From NCBI GenBank assembly GCA_016211095.1, contig JACQSW010000074.1, forward strand, positions 1-11,418: a stretch of DNA of 11,418 nucleotides, written 5' to 3'. A model generated the notes under the pieces. The model ran no database searches, had not been told where the DNA came from, and saw only the letters and a program-made list of their open reading frames with translations. Origin of the DNA: Candidatus Woesearchaeota archaeon. Its GTDB lineage: Archaea; Nanobdellota; Nanobdellia; SCGC-AAA011-G17; GW2011-AR17. Both the position numbers and the translations under genes were made by a program. Below are positions 6,250 through 11,418 of this stretch, in pieces (position 1 is the first letter of the stretch; every line of letters begins with the position of its first letter).

Positions 6250-8268
6250 ATGAAGAAAGAAAGAAGGCTTGTCACGGCTGCTTTGCCGTACACTAACAAC
6301 GTGCCCCACATAGGCAACATAGTGGGGAGCCACTTGCCAGCAGACATATTCGCAAGATACTGCAGGCTAATGGGTTATGACACTGTTTTTATCGGCGGAA
6401 CAGATGAGCATGGCACAGCCACAGAGATTACCGCCCAAAAATACGGGGTAACCCCGAAAAGGGTATGCGATTTTTTTTACAGCATCCACAAACAAATTTA
6501 TGAGTGGTTTGAAATAAGCTATGACAATTTTTCCCGCACAAGCAACCCCACGCACCACAAGTTTTCACAAGAATTCTTCAAAAAGGTTTATGAAAACAAG
6601 TTTATGGTGGAGAAAGAGCTCGACTTGCCTTACTGTAAGGTATGCGCTAAATATCTGTCAGACAGATTCATCGAGGGAGTATGCCCTTCTTGCGGCTACG
6701 AAAAAGCCAAGGGAGACCAGTGCGAAAGTTGCAGCAGGATTTTAGACCCGATAAAGCTGAAAAATCCGAGTTGCGCTGTGTGCGGCAGCGAAAAAATAGA
6801 ATTCAAAAAAGTCAAACACCTCTTCTTAGATTTAGAGAAGCTTTCCCCAAAGCTTGAAGCCTGGATAAAAAAACAAGATATGTGGCGGCAACAAGTAAGC
6901 GGCCTCGCGATGGGATGGATAAAAGAGGGCTTAAAGCCGCGATGCATAACGAGGGATTTGCAGTGGGGGGTAAAGGTGCCGATAAAAGGCTTTGAAGACA
7001 AAGTCATTTATTGCTGGTTTGATGCCCCCCTAGGCTATATCTCCTTTACGCAAGAATGGGATCCGAAGAGGTGGAGCGAGTTCTGGCAGAAAAAAGATTC
7101 AAAAATCTACCATTTCATAGGCAAGGACAACATCCCGTTCCACACAATTTTCTTTCCTGGAATGCTCTTGGCGAACGGGGAATTCAATCTACCATACAAC
7201 GTTGTCGGCCTGCAATACTTAAATTATGAGCGGACAAAATTTTCTAAAAGCAAGGGAGTTGGGGTTTTCTGCGAAAATTTGCCAACGGCAGGATTAGATG
7301 CGGATTACTGGAGATTCTACCTAACCTTCACAATTCCCGAAACAAAGGACACAGAATTTTTATGGAAAGACTTTCAAGAAAGGGTAAATGCGGAATTAGT
7401 GGGAAATTTTGGAAACTTCTTCAACAGGACGCTCACATTCATCTGGAACAAGTTTGGGGGAGCAATCCCTAAACCAAAAAAAGAAGACAAAGTTTTTGCA
7501 AAAAATGTTGAAGAACAAACAGCAGCCATAATAAGCGACTTTGAAAGGGCTGAGCTACGCTCTGCATTGGAGGGAATCCTACGGCTTTCTGACCTCGGCA
7601 ACAAGTACTTCCAAGAAAAGGAGCCGTGGAAAAACTTGGATGAAACAACAATTTTTTTATGCGCTAACCTTTGCAAAACTTTAGCCCTCCTCATCCAGCC
7701 ATTCCTCCCGGCATCATCAAAAAAATTATTAAACATGCTTAACTCCGAAGAGGGAGACTGGAAAAAACTAACAAAACAAACCTTAATCGGCGGGCACAAA
7801 ATCAAAAAGCCAGAAATAATATTTCACAAGCTAGAAGAAGAACAAGTAAAGGAGTTGGCGAAAAAAACTTCGAAAATTACACAATACTTTAAGGAGGTTG
7901 CAGAAGTGGAACCGGAAGGCAAAAAACTGAAGGCACTGGACAAAATAAGCTTTGACGACTGGAAAAAGCTGGACTTGCGAGTAGGGGTTATAAAGAAAAT
8001 TGAGGTTCACCCAAAAGCGGACAAGCTCTATGTCATGCTCGTAGACTTGGGCAAGGGGGAAACTGATAGGCAAGTTGTTGCAGGCATAAAACCTTATTAT
8101 AAAATGGAAGAGTTGGAAGGGAAAAAAGTCATTTTGTTCACAAACCTGGAACCAGTTTTAGTAAGGGGAATTGAGAGCAACGGCATGATACTGGCAGCAG
8201 TTAAAAACGGCCAAGTAACAGTCTTAACTGTGGACAGGGACATCGAAGAAGGCGCAAGAATAGAATAA
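6250..8268 (+). CDS. metG: Methionyl-tRNA synthetase with fused C-terminal tRNA-binding domain
   Basis: The protein charges initiator and elongator tRNA-Met with methionine. It is a class I synthetase of 672 residues: the HIGH-type motif is HIGN (20-23) and the KMSKS-type motif KFSKS (330-334). The connective peptide holds eight cysteines in four CxxC pairs (C129/132, C145/148, C158/161, C175/178), the two-zinc arrangement. GGTDEHGTATE (49-59) and YCWFDAPLGY (254-263) are typical active-site segments. The anticodon-binding helical domain includes NFGNFFNRTL (386-395). Residues 565-672 form an OB-fold tRNA-binding domain of the Trbp111 type (KLDLRVGVI, HPKADKLY, LRGIESNGM-like VRGIESNGM), fused here but separate in some archaea. 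The ATG follows a TATA box without a Shine-Dalgarno. It converges on the UPRT-like gene with only two bases between stop codons. Confidence 0.97.
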   Translation: MKKERRLVTAALPYTNNVPHIGNIVGSHLPADIFARYCRLMGYDTVFIGGTDEHGTATEITAQKYGVTPKRVCDFFYSIHKQIYEWFEISYDNFSRTSNPTHHKFSQEFFKKVYENKFMVEKELDLPYCKVCAKYLSDRFIEGVCPSCGYEKAKGDQCESCSRILDPIKLKNPSCAVCGSEKIEFKKVKHLFLDLEKLSPKLEAWIKKQDMWRQQVSGLAMGWIKEGLKPRCITRDLQWGVKVPIKGFEDKVIYCWFDAPLGYISFTQEWDPKRWSEFWQKKDSKIYHFIGKDNIPFHTIFFPGMLLANGEFNLPYNVVGLQYLNYERTKFSKSKGVGVFCENLPTAGLDADYWRFYLTFTIPETKDTEFLWKDFQERVNAELVGNFGNFFNRTLTFIWNKFGGAIPKPKKEDKVFAKNVEEQTAAIISDFERAELRSALEGILRLSDLGNKYFQEKEPWKNLDETTIFLCANLCKTLALLIQPFLPASSKKLLNMLNSEEGDWKKLTKQTLIGGHKIKKPEIIFHKLEEEQVKELAKKTSKITQYFKEVAEVEPEGKKLKALDKISFDDWKKLDLRVGVIKKIEVHPKADKLYVMLVDLGKGETDRQVVAGIKPYYKMEELEGKKVILFTNLEPVLVRGIESNGMILAAVKNGQVTVLTVDRDIEEGARIE

Positions 8269-8270
8269 TT

Positions 8271-9110
8271 TTAGGGCGACAAATTTTGTTTTGCTTCGCT
8301 AATCATCGCTTCTAATTTCTTTTTACTTTTCTCATCAGACAAGCTTAATGAAGAATACCTGTTAATGAATTCTTGGTAATGCTGTTCAGGTGTGCAAAAC
8401 CTGTTGCCGCCGTCCCCTATGCAGCAAAAAATTTTTTCAAAAAGCTCGCCGCCATAATTCTCCCTCAAAACAGCTTCAATCTTAGGGGAGATTATTGTTT
8501 CTTTGTGATAAAAAGGCATGTCGGTGTTGTTTTCCGCTAAACCTGGAATGAAACCGTTAACAAAAAGATTAATTGTTAAGTTATACTTTTTTTCTAATGC
8601 TGCCAATAGTTGGGCTCCTTTCTTGCTTGCAGCTACAGAAAAAATTGTCCACTCCTCCACCTCATAATTTTTAAGAATCTCAGCAAAAGCCTTCTCCAAA
8701 GTGCAGCCAGATGCAATAATTTCAGAAGTTATCACATGCTTCTTACACGCGTTTGTTCGGGAAAAATCGTCAAAATAAACCTCCGCTTTAAAGGAGCCAT
8801 CCTTTTGCTTAACCCTTTTAATCCCAAGCGTTGTTTGCGGCAGCTCCTTGTCTGTGAGCTCTTTAAAAGCTCCCTTAACCCTATAAAACGGCCCACTTCT
8901 AAGAATGCTAACCTCCATCAAATTAGTTAAATCCACAAATTTCTTGATTTGCAGCAAAGCCCCAAAAAAATCTTTTGACAACTCAAAATTTAATTGATGA
9001 AAGCTTTTTTCAGCTGACTGAACATTCTCCAAAATCTTTATCCCAGCATCAGATAGAACACAATAGCTATGCTTCGGAAAATCAGGATTGGATAACTCAA
9101 TTAGTTCCAA
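8271..9110 (-). CDS. Uracil-phosphoribosyltransferase-like protein, 279 aa
   Basis: Three segments match the uracil phosphoribosyltransferase plan in order: VSILRSGP (67-74), like the LRAG segment; HVITSEIIASGCTL (125-138), in the position of the PRPP-binding DPMLATGG loop; and IGDGGNRFCTP (231-241), like the uracil-binding GLGDAGDRLFGT. The middle (TLGIKRVKQKDGSF) also matches the lid region. It is longer than typical UPRT (about 210 residues), with a divergent N-terminus and extra residues before the last motif. The PRPP loop lacks the usual Asp, so substrate and activity are uncertain. If active it would make UMP from uracil and PRPP. The start is TTG at 9110, chosen because a TTATATAA box lies about 29 bases upstream and the next ATG comes after the N-terminal 64 residues. 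Family resemblance moderate to good. Confidence 0.65.
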   Translation of the reverse strand: MELIELSNPDFPKHSYCVLSDAGIKILENVQSAEKSFHQLNFELSKDFFGALLQIKKFVDLTNLMEVSILRSGPFYRVKGAFKELTDKELPQTTLGIKRVKQKDGSFKAEVYFDDFSRTNACKKHVITSEIIASGCTLEKAFAEILKNYEVEEWTIFSVAASKKGAQLLAALEKKYNLTINLFVNGFIPGLAENNTDMPFYHKETIISPKIEAVLRENYGGELFEKIFCCIGDGGNRFCTPEQHYQEFINRYSSLSLSDEKSKKKLEAMISEAKQNLSP

Positions 9111-9135
9111 TTTAAAAAAAAGGGGGCTTAAGGGG

Positions 9136-9143
9136 TTATATAA
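9136..9143 (-). promoter_or_regulatory. TATA box of the UPRT-like gene
   Basis: The palindrome TTATATAA is centred about 29 bases before the TTG at 9110 on the minus strand. With no Shine-Dalgarno it supports a leaderless or very short-leader transcript starting at a TTG codon. Confidence 0.6.
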
Positions 9144-9152
9144 GATTTTCGG

Positions 9153-9161
9153 AAAAAAAAA
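9153..9161 (-). terminator. T9 run ending the candidate small transcript
   Basis: Nine A residues on the plus strand give T9 on the minus strand, 24 bases past the 11-codon ORF and 10 bases before the TATA box of the UPRT-like gene. Confidence 0.4.
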
Positions 9162-9289
9162 TTTGAACTGAGATTTGGGGGGCTCTATGAGTTCTGAACA
9201 ACAGGTAGAGAATTATTCATTCTCTTAGCTCTCACCTCCAAGGAAATGAGACCCTATCTAACAAAACTTTTCACAGCCCCTTGAGCAAT
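9153..9289 (-). ncRNA. Candidate small structured transcript with an 11-codon ORF
   Basis: On the minus strand the following occur in order: a TATA box (9311-9317), an expected start near 9289, a perfect Shine-Dalgarno GGAGGTGA (9239-9232), an 11-codon ORF MNNSLPVVQNS (9220-9185), and a T9 run (9161-9153). Two hairpins overlap the control signals: one (9230-9251, TGAGA/TCTCA arms plus a CCT/AGG inner stem) covers the Shine-Dalgarno, and one (AGAGAAT/ATTCTCT, 9207-9213 with 9219-9225) covers the ATG. It lies between two genes and just before the UPRT-like gene's own promoter. It could be a small peptide gene, a regulatory RNA or an attenuating leader. The order of signals is seen; expression is inferred. 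Confidence 0.35.
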
Positions 9290-9310
9290 TTAGGGTTATG
9301 CAAAATAAAG

Positions 9311-9317
9311 TTTATAA
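9311..9317. promoter_or_regulatory. TATA box between the ProX-like gene and the small transcript
   Basis: TTTATAA reads as a usable box on either strand, with purines (AAAG) before it on the plus strand and A6-GC before it on the minus strand. Minus use would start the candidate small RNA near 9289. Plus use would start near 9340, right at the ATG of a 24-codon ORF (9343-9417) that runs into the 3' end of the ProX-like gene. Confidence 0.4.
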
Positions 9318-9342
9318 GCTTTTTTAAAAATTTGAAATTAAA

Positions 9343-9417
9343 ATGCGAATTGTACACAAAAAAAATGTACCAACAAAGCTGAATGCTAAATCAAATTATT
9401 ACCAATTTATTGCCTAA
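9343..9417 (+). other. Possible leaderless 24-codon ORF
   Basis: An ATG sits about 28 bases after the TATA box at 9311-9317, the spacing of leaderless genes in this window. The ORF begins MRIVHKKNVPTKLNAKS, is basic, and ends with TAA after overlapping the 3' end of the ProX-like gene on the other strand. Length alone gives no evidence of coding; only the promoter spacing supports it. Confidence 0.15.
9358..9365 (-). terminator. T8 terminator of the ProX-like gene
   Basis: The minus strand has T8 here, inside the loop of a GTACA/TGTAC hairpin (9352-9356 with 9366-9370), 26 bases past the stop codon. It is a plausible 3' end for the ProX-like mRNA. Confidence 0.45.
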
Positions 9418-9858
9418 AGAGTTGATGTAGAGATGAAAATCTGCCTTTGATAATTCAAGCGTTTCTGTGTTTACGTTTGGATGGAAGCTAACAAAATCTG
9501 ATTCCCAAACTGCTTTATCTATTACAACTTGCACCTTACGCTCCTCGTCATTAATAATCCCAAAGGGAGAAACGGCGCCAGTTGACAACCCCAAAATTTC
9601 TTTCAAATCATTTTCATTCGCAAATTTGAGTTTATCATTAAGAGCAACCCCAAGATTTTCCCTATCTAACCTTTTCGTTGCAGGGAGGATTACGAGATAG
9701 AATTTTTTGGATTTTTTGTTTTTAACAAACAAATTTTTTGAGTGAATCCCCCTTATATTGCTATTATATTTTGCTGCTTCTTCACAAGTATAAACAGGCG
9801 GATGAGTAAAAGTTTGAAATCGAATCCCCTTCTCTTTCAAATATTCCTTGACATCCAT
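9391..9858 (-). CDS. YbaK/ProX-type aminoacyl-tRNA editing protein
   Basis: This 155-residue protein has the single-domain layout of the YbaK/ProX (PrdX) family, free-standing hydrolases that deacylate mischarged tRNA, typically Ala- or Cys-tRNA-Pro. Visible hallmarks are the N-terminal FTHPPVYTCEEA (17-28), HSKNLFVKNKKSKKFYLVIL (39-58), the glycine-rich STGAVSPFGIIND (92-104) and FHPNVNTETLELSKADF (124-140). Length matches stand-alone family members. The mischarged tRNA targeted cannot be decided from this sequence. The ATG at 9858 has no Shine-Dalgarno; an ATAAA-type box lies about 24 bases upstream, overlapping the stop codon of the aminopeptidase gene. A T9 run between the two genes argues for separate transcription. 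Confidence 0.88.
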   Translation of the reverse strand: MDVKEYLKEKGIRFQTFTHPPVYTCEEAAKYNSNIRGIHSKNLFVKNKKSKKFYLVILPATKRLDRENLGVALNDKLKFANENDLKEILGLSTGAVSPFGIINDEERKVQVVIDKAVWESDFVSFHPNVNTETLELSKADFHLYINSLGNKLVII

Positions 9859-9867
9859 TTTAGACTT

Positions 9868-9876
9868 AAAAAAAAA
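9868..9876 (-). terminator. T9 run between the aminopeptidase and ProX-like genes
   Basis: A run of nine T on the minus strand begins four bases after the aminopeptidase stop codon. It is a likely terminator for that gene and lies between the TATA-like box and the ATG of the next gene. Confidence 0.45.
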
Positions 9877-9877
9877 G

Positions 9878-9884
9878 GTTTATC
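9878..9884 (-). promoter_or_regulatory. TATA-like box of the ProX-like gene, overlapping the previous stop codon
   Basis: Read on the minus strand this is GATAAAC, about 24 bases before the ATG at 9858. It includes the TAA stop of the aminopeptidase gene. The match is modest; the absence of a Shine-Dalgarno makes a leaderless start plausible. Confidence 0.35.
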
Positions 9885-11271
9885 CCCAAAGTATTCTTTT
9901 TTCTTCCCTTTGGAATAATGCGATGAAAGCTTCTACTGTTGAGTCGAGGTCGGGTGAAAAAATTCTTGAGAGTGTGCCGTGCATATTCGCAACTGGTACG
10001 CCTATATCTGCTGTAAGTATTCCTCTCTCGCTGTAATATTCTGCTATTGTTCCGCCGCCCCCGCCTATGCCTACCTTTGAAGGCAAAGCGGTAACTTGAT
10101 AGGCTAAATCCCTCTTGTTGAGAAATTGCTCTATAAAGTATAGGTCATTGGGCATAACAACATTCCCGGTTGGGTTGCCGCTGCTGCCATTTGCTATTAC
10201 GAGAGATGCGCCTTTTCCGAATTGCGCGCAGTTCTCTTTGTCGTTCACTCCCATGTTTTGAGGGCTAAACGCTATGTCCACATCTGCGGATAGCATAACT
10301 GATTTTGTGTAAACATTACTTGCCCGATCTTTCAATCCTTGCAGGTCACATAAAATATTGATTATGTTATCAAGGAAGACGTCCCTTGCCCCGCCCACAC
10401 CAGCTGATCCTATTTCTTCTCTTGCAACGCCTAATATAAGCGAGGTGTATTTTGGCTGCGCGATAGCTAGTATCGCCCTTAATGCGGAAAACATGCATGA
10501 CCTGTCATCGTGCCCATAACCAACAACATAATCCCCGATTAGCTGAGTGGGCTCTGCTGGGACTGCATGGAACTGGTTAAACCCTGAATCGAAGTCCGCC
10601 CTCTTAACTACGGGCCCGCATTTTCTTGCTTCATTCAACGCTTTAAGGAATGACTTTGCGTCTTTGTAGCCGGTGAATATATCCAGCTCTTCAAGCTGGA
10701 AAGCTTCCTTGTAACTTTTTTCTGAATAACCCTTCGGATTATGGATAGAAGGCTCAGGTATGTGGCCGGGCATGCTCCACTCAACCAACTCCCTCTTGGA
10801 TTCTTTTGCCTTAACCAGTGTTTCCCCAATAATTGTTAACGGCCTGTCCATCCATTGATGCGGATAAAAACCCCCATAAGGCCTCGTGTCAAGGTAGACG
10901 CCATCAACTTTGCCCTTTATCGAATTGACCTTATTTGTTAGCGTGCAAAAATCTACATGCGCACCAGCAATGTTTACGCCTTGAGAAATATTTTCTTTGC
11001 CGAACTTAACAGCAGCAACGTTTATCTTATTCCTGTCAACAAAATATACCCCTTTCGCATTAAGCAAACTTTTTACGTAGGAAGGATCACTTCCGTATTT
11101 TTCTGCGTTGAATTTTAAAAATCCGTTAGCCTCAAGTATTCGCGCTGTGACCCCGACTGCACGTGAAGGCGTCCTCGCCTCATTAAGGTAAGACACATAA
11201 TCCGTTACCAACTTTGCCAGATTCCTCTTTGATTTATTTATCGCACTTTGAGAAGTTTTACATTTTGCCAT
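9880..11271 (-). CDS. M18-family aminopeptidase (aspartyl aminopeptidase-like)
   Basis: A cytosolic dinuclear zinc aminopeptidase that removes N-terminal residues from peptides. The 463-residue protein has the M18 landmarks in order: GAHVDF (103-108, His105 and Asp107), GYGHDDRSCMFSAL (251-264, bridging Asp), REEIGSAGVGGA (284-295, the catalytic Glu pair), SADVDIAFSPQN (328-339, Asp330) and MHGTLSRIF (430-438, His431). Length is usual for the family. A small deviation is that the DMAHA motif reads DVDIA, so the common His is absent, although it is not thought to be a metal ligand. The ATG at 11271 has a Shine-Dalgarno GGAGGG (11283-11278) six bases upstream, and a TATATATAAAT box (11317-11327) implies a leader of about 26 bases. 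The gene is divergent from the one starting at 11415. Preferred residue (acidic or neutral) cannot be told. Confidence 0.9.
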   Translation of the reverse strand: MAKCKTSQSAINKSKRNLAKLVTDYVSYLNEARTPSRAVGVTARILEANGFLKFNAEKYGSDPSYVKSLLNAKGVYFVDRNKINVAAVKFGKENISQGVNIAGAHVDFCTLTNKVNSIKGKVDGVYLDTRPYGGFYPHQWMDRPLTIIGETLVKAKESKRELVEWSMPGHIPEPSIHNPKGYSEKSYKEAFQLEELDIFTGYKDAKSFLKALNEARKCGPVVKRADFDSGFNQFHAVPAEPTQLIGDYVVGYGHDDRSCMFSALRAILAIAQPKYTSLILGVAREEIGSAGVGGARDVFLDNIINILCDLQGLKDRASNVYTKSVMLSADVDIAFSPQNMGVNDKENCAQFGKGASLVIANGSSGNPTGNVVMPNDLYFIEQFLNKRDLAYQVTALPSKVGIGGGGGTIAEYYSERGILTADIGVPVANMHGTLSRIFSPDLDSTVEAFIALFQREEKRILWG

Positions 11272-11277
11272 TTTTTT

Positions 11278-11283
11278 CCCTCC
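11278..11283 (-). promoter_or_regulatory. Shine-Dalgarno of the M18 aminopeptidase
   Basis: GGAGGG on the minus strand, six A/T bases before the ATG at 11271. This start therefore differs from the leaderless genes nearby. Confidence 0.65.
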
Positions 11284-11316
11284 AAAAAAAGATTCTGCGA
11301 TAATTTCCCTAGCCTG

Positions 11317-11327
11317 TATATATAAAT
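11317..11327 (-). promoter_or_regulatory. TATA box of the M18 aminopeptidase
   Basis: ATTTATATATA on the minus strand, centred about 50 bases before the ATG, predicting a start near 11297 and a short leader that contains the Shine-Dalgarno. Confidence 0.6.
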
Positions 11328-11366
11328 CTTACTCAAAAATGATACTGTCAACTTAGAGGGATAAGC

Positions 11367-11374
11367 ATATAAAT
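11367..11374 (+). promoter_or_regulatory. TATA box of the right-edge gene
   Basis: ATATAAAT with AAGC before it; expected transcription start is near 11396, about 19 bases before the ATG at 11415. It stands back to back with the aminopeptidase promoter. Confidence 0.55.
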
Positions 11375-11378
11375 CTAC

Positions 11379-11413
11379 GATGTTTTACTTTTATGAGGAG
11401 GAGGTAAAACATC
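11379..11413 (+). repeat. Perfect 10-bp inverted repeat around the start site (possible operator)
   Basis: GATGTTTTAC (11379-11388) and GTAAAACATC (11404-11413) are exact reverse complements separated by 15 bases. The left arm lies between the TATA box and the expected transcription start; the right arm lies between the Shine-Dalgarno and the ATG. A dimeric repressor site is the simplest reading, because the left arm would not be transcribed. Confidence 0.55.
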
Positions 11414-11414
11414 T

Positions 11415-11418
11415 ATGA
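11415..11418 (+). CDS. Start of a plus-strand gene cut by the window end
   Basis: An ATG at 11415-11417 follows a strong Shine-Dalgarno, GGAGGAGGT (11397-11405), by nine bases, with a TATA box at 11367-11374. Only the start codon and one further base are inside the window, so nothing can be said about the product. The complete set of start signals makes the gene likely. Confidence 0.6.

Noticed and set aside
9187..9228. 13-codon plus-strand ORF (MSSEQQVENYSFS)
   Set aside because: It is antisense to the better-supported minus-strand mini-ORF, and the TATA box at 9136-9143 is too far away for a leaderless start.
9180..9260. tRNA-like GGTAGAG segment
   Set aside because: It resembles a D-arm fragment, but no T-arm (TTCRA), acceptor stem or anticodon arm fits around it.
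1..11418. CRISPR arrays, insertion sequences, rRNA
   Set aside because: No regularly spaced repeats, transposase motifs, terminal repeats or rRNA-like stretches were seen on either strand.

Overview
The window looks archaeal, probably from a small-genome DPANN-type lineage, although the lineage cannot be fixed from this sequence. Several genes have a TTTATAA- or TATATA-type box 24-30 bases before the start codon and no Shine-Dalgarno sequence, which is the archaeal leaderless pattern. Other genes carry GGAGG-type Shine-Dalgarno sequences. The DNA is AT-rich, many genes end in bare T-runs, and the methionyl-tRNA synthetase is the form with a fused C-terminal tRNA-binding domain.

Layout. Bases 1-142 hold the C-terminal tail of a plus-strand zinc-ribbon protein. 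Bases 254-1886 are a minus-strand two-gene operon: a short DegT/DnrJ-like PLP enzyme and an unrecognised 226-residue protein. Bases 1887-2335 are a long non-coding stretch with base-pairing potential, an A/C-rich block (G-quadruplex potential on the minus strand) and the leader of the next gene. Bases 2336-4275 are a plus-strand three-gene accessory module. Its first protein joins an HEXXGH metallopeptidase-like domain to a nucleotidyltransferase-like domain and a helical tail. Its second is a 129-residue protein whose base composition changes abruptly inside the gene. Its third is a 73-residue protein overlapping the second by ATGA.

From 4459 to 8268 are two metabolic and informational genes, adenine deaminase and methionyl-tRNA synthetase. 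On the minus strand, from 11271 back to 8271, are an M18-type aminopeptidase, a ProX/YbaK-type tRNA-editing protein, a candidate small structured RNA and a uracil-phosphoribosyltransferase-like protein. The right edge shows the promoter and first codon of a plus-strand gene whose start region carries a perfect 10-bp inverted repeat.

How the genes fit together. Adenine deaminase and the UPRT-like protein both point to nucleobase salvage. MetRS and the ProX-like editing factor serve tRNA charging and quality control. The module at 2336-4275 is the most novel part: a protease/nucleotidyltransferase fusion beside what could be a variable effector with an overlapping partner. This is inference from motifs, overlap and composition; no function is proven.
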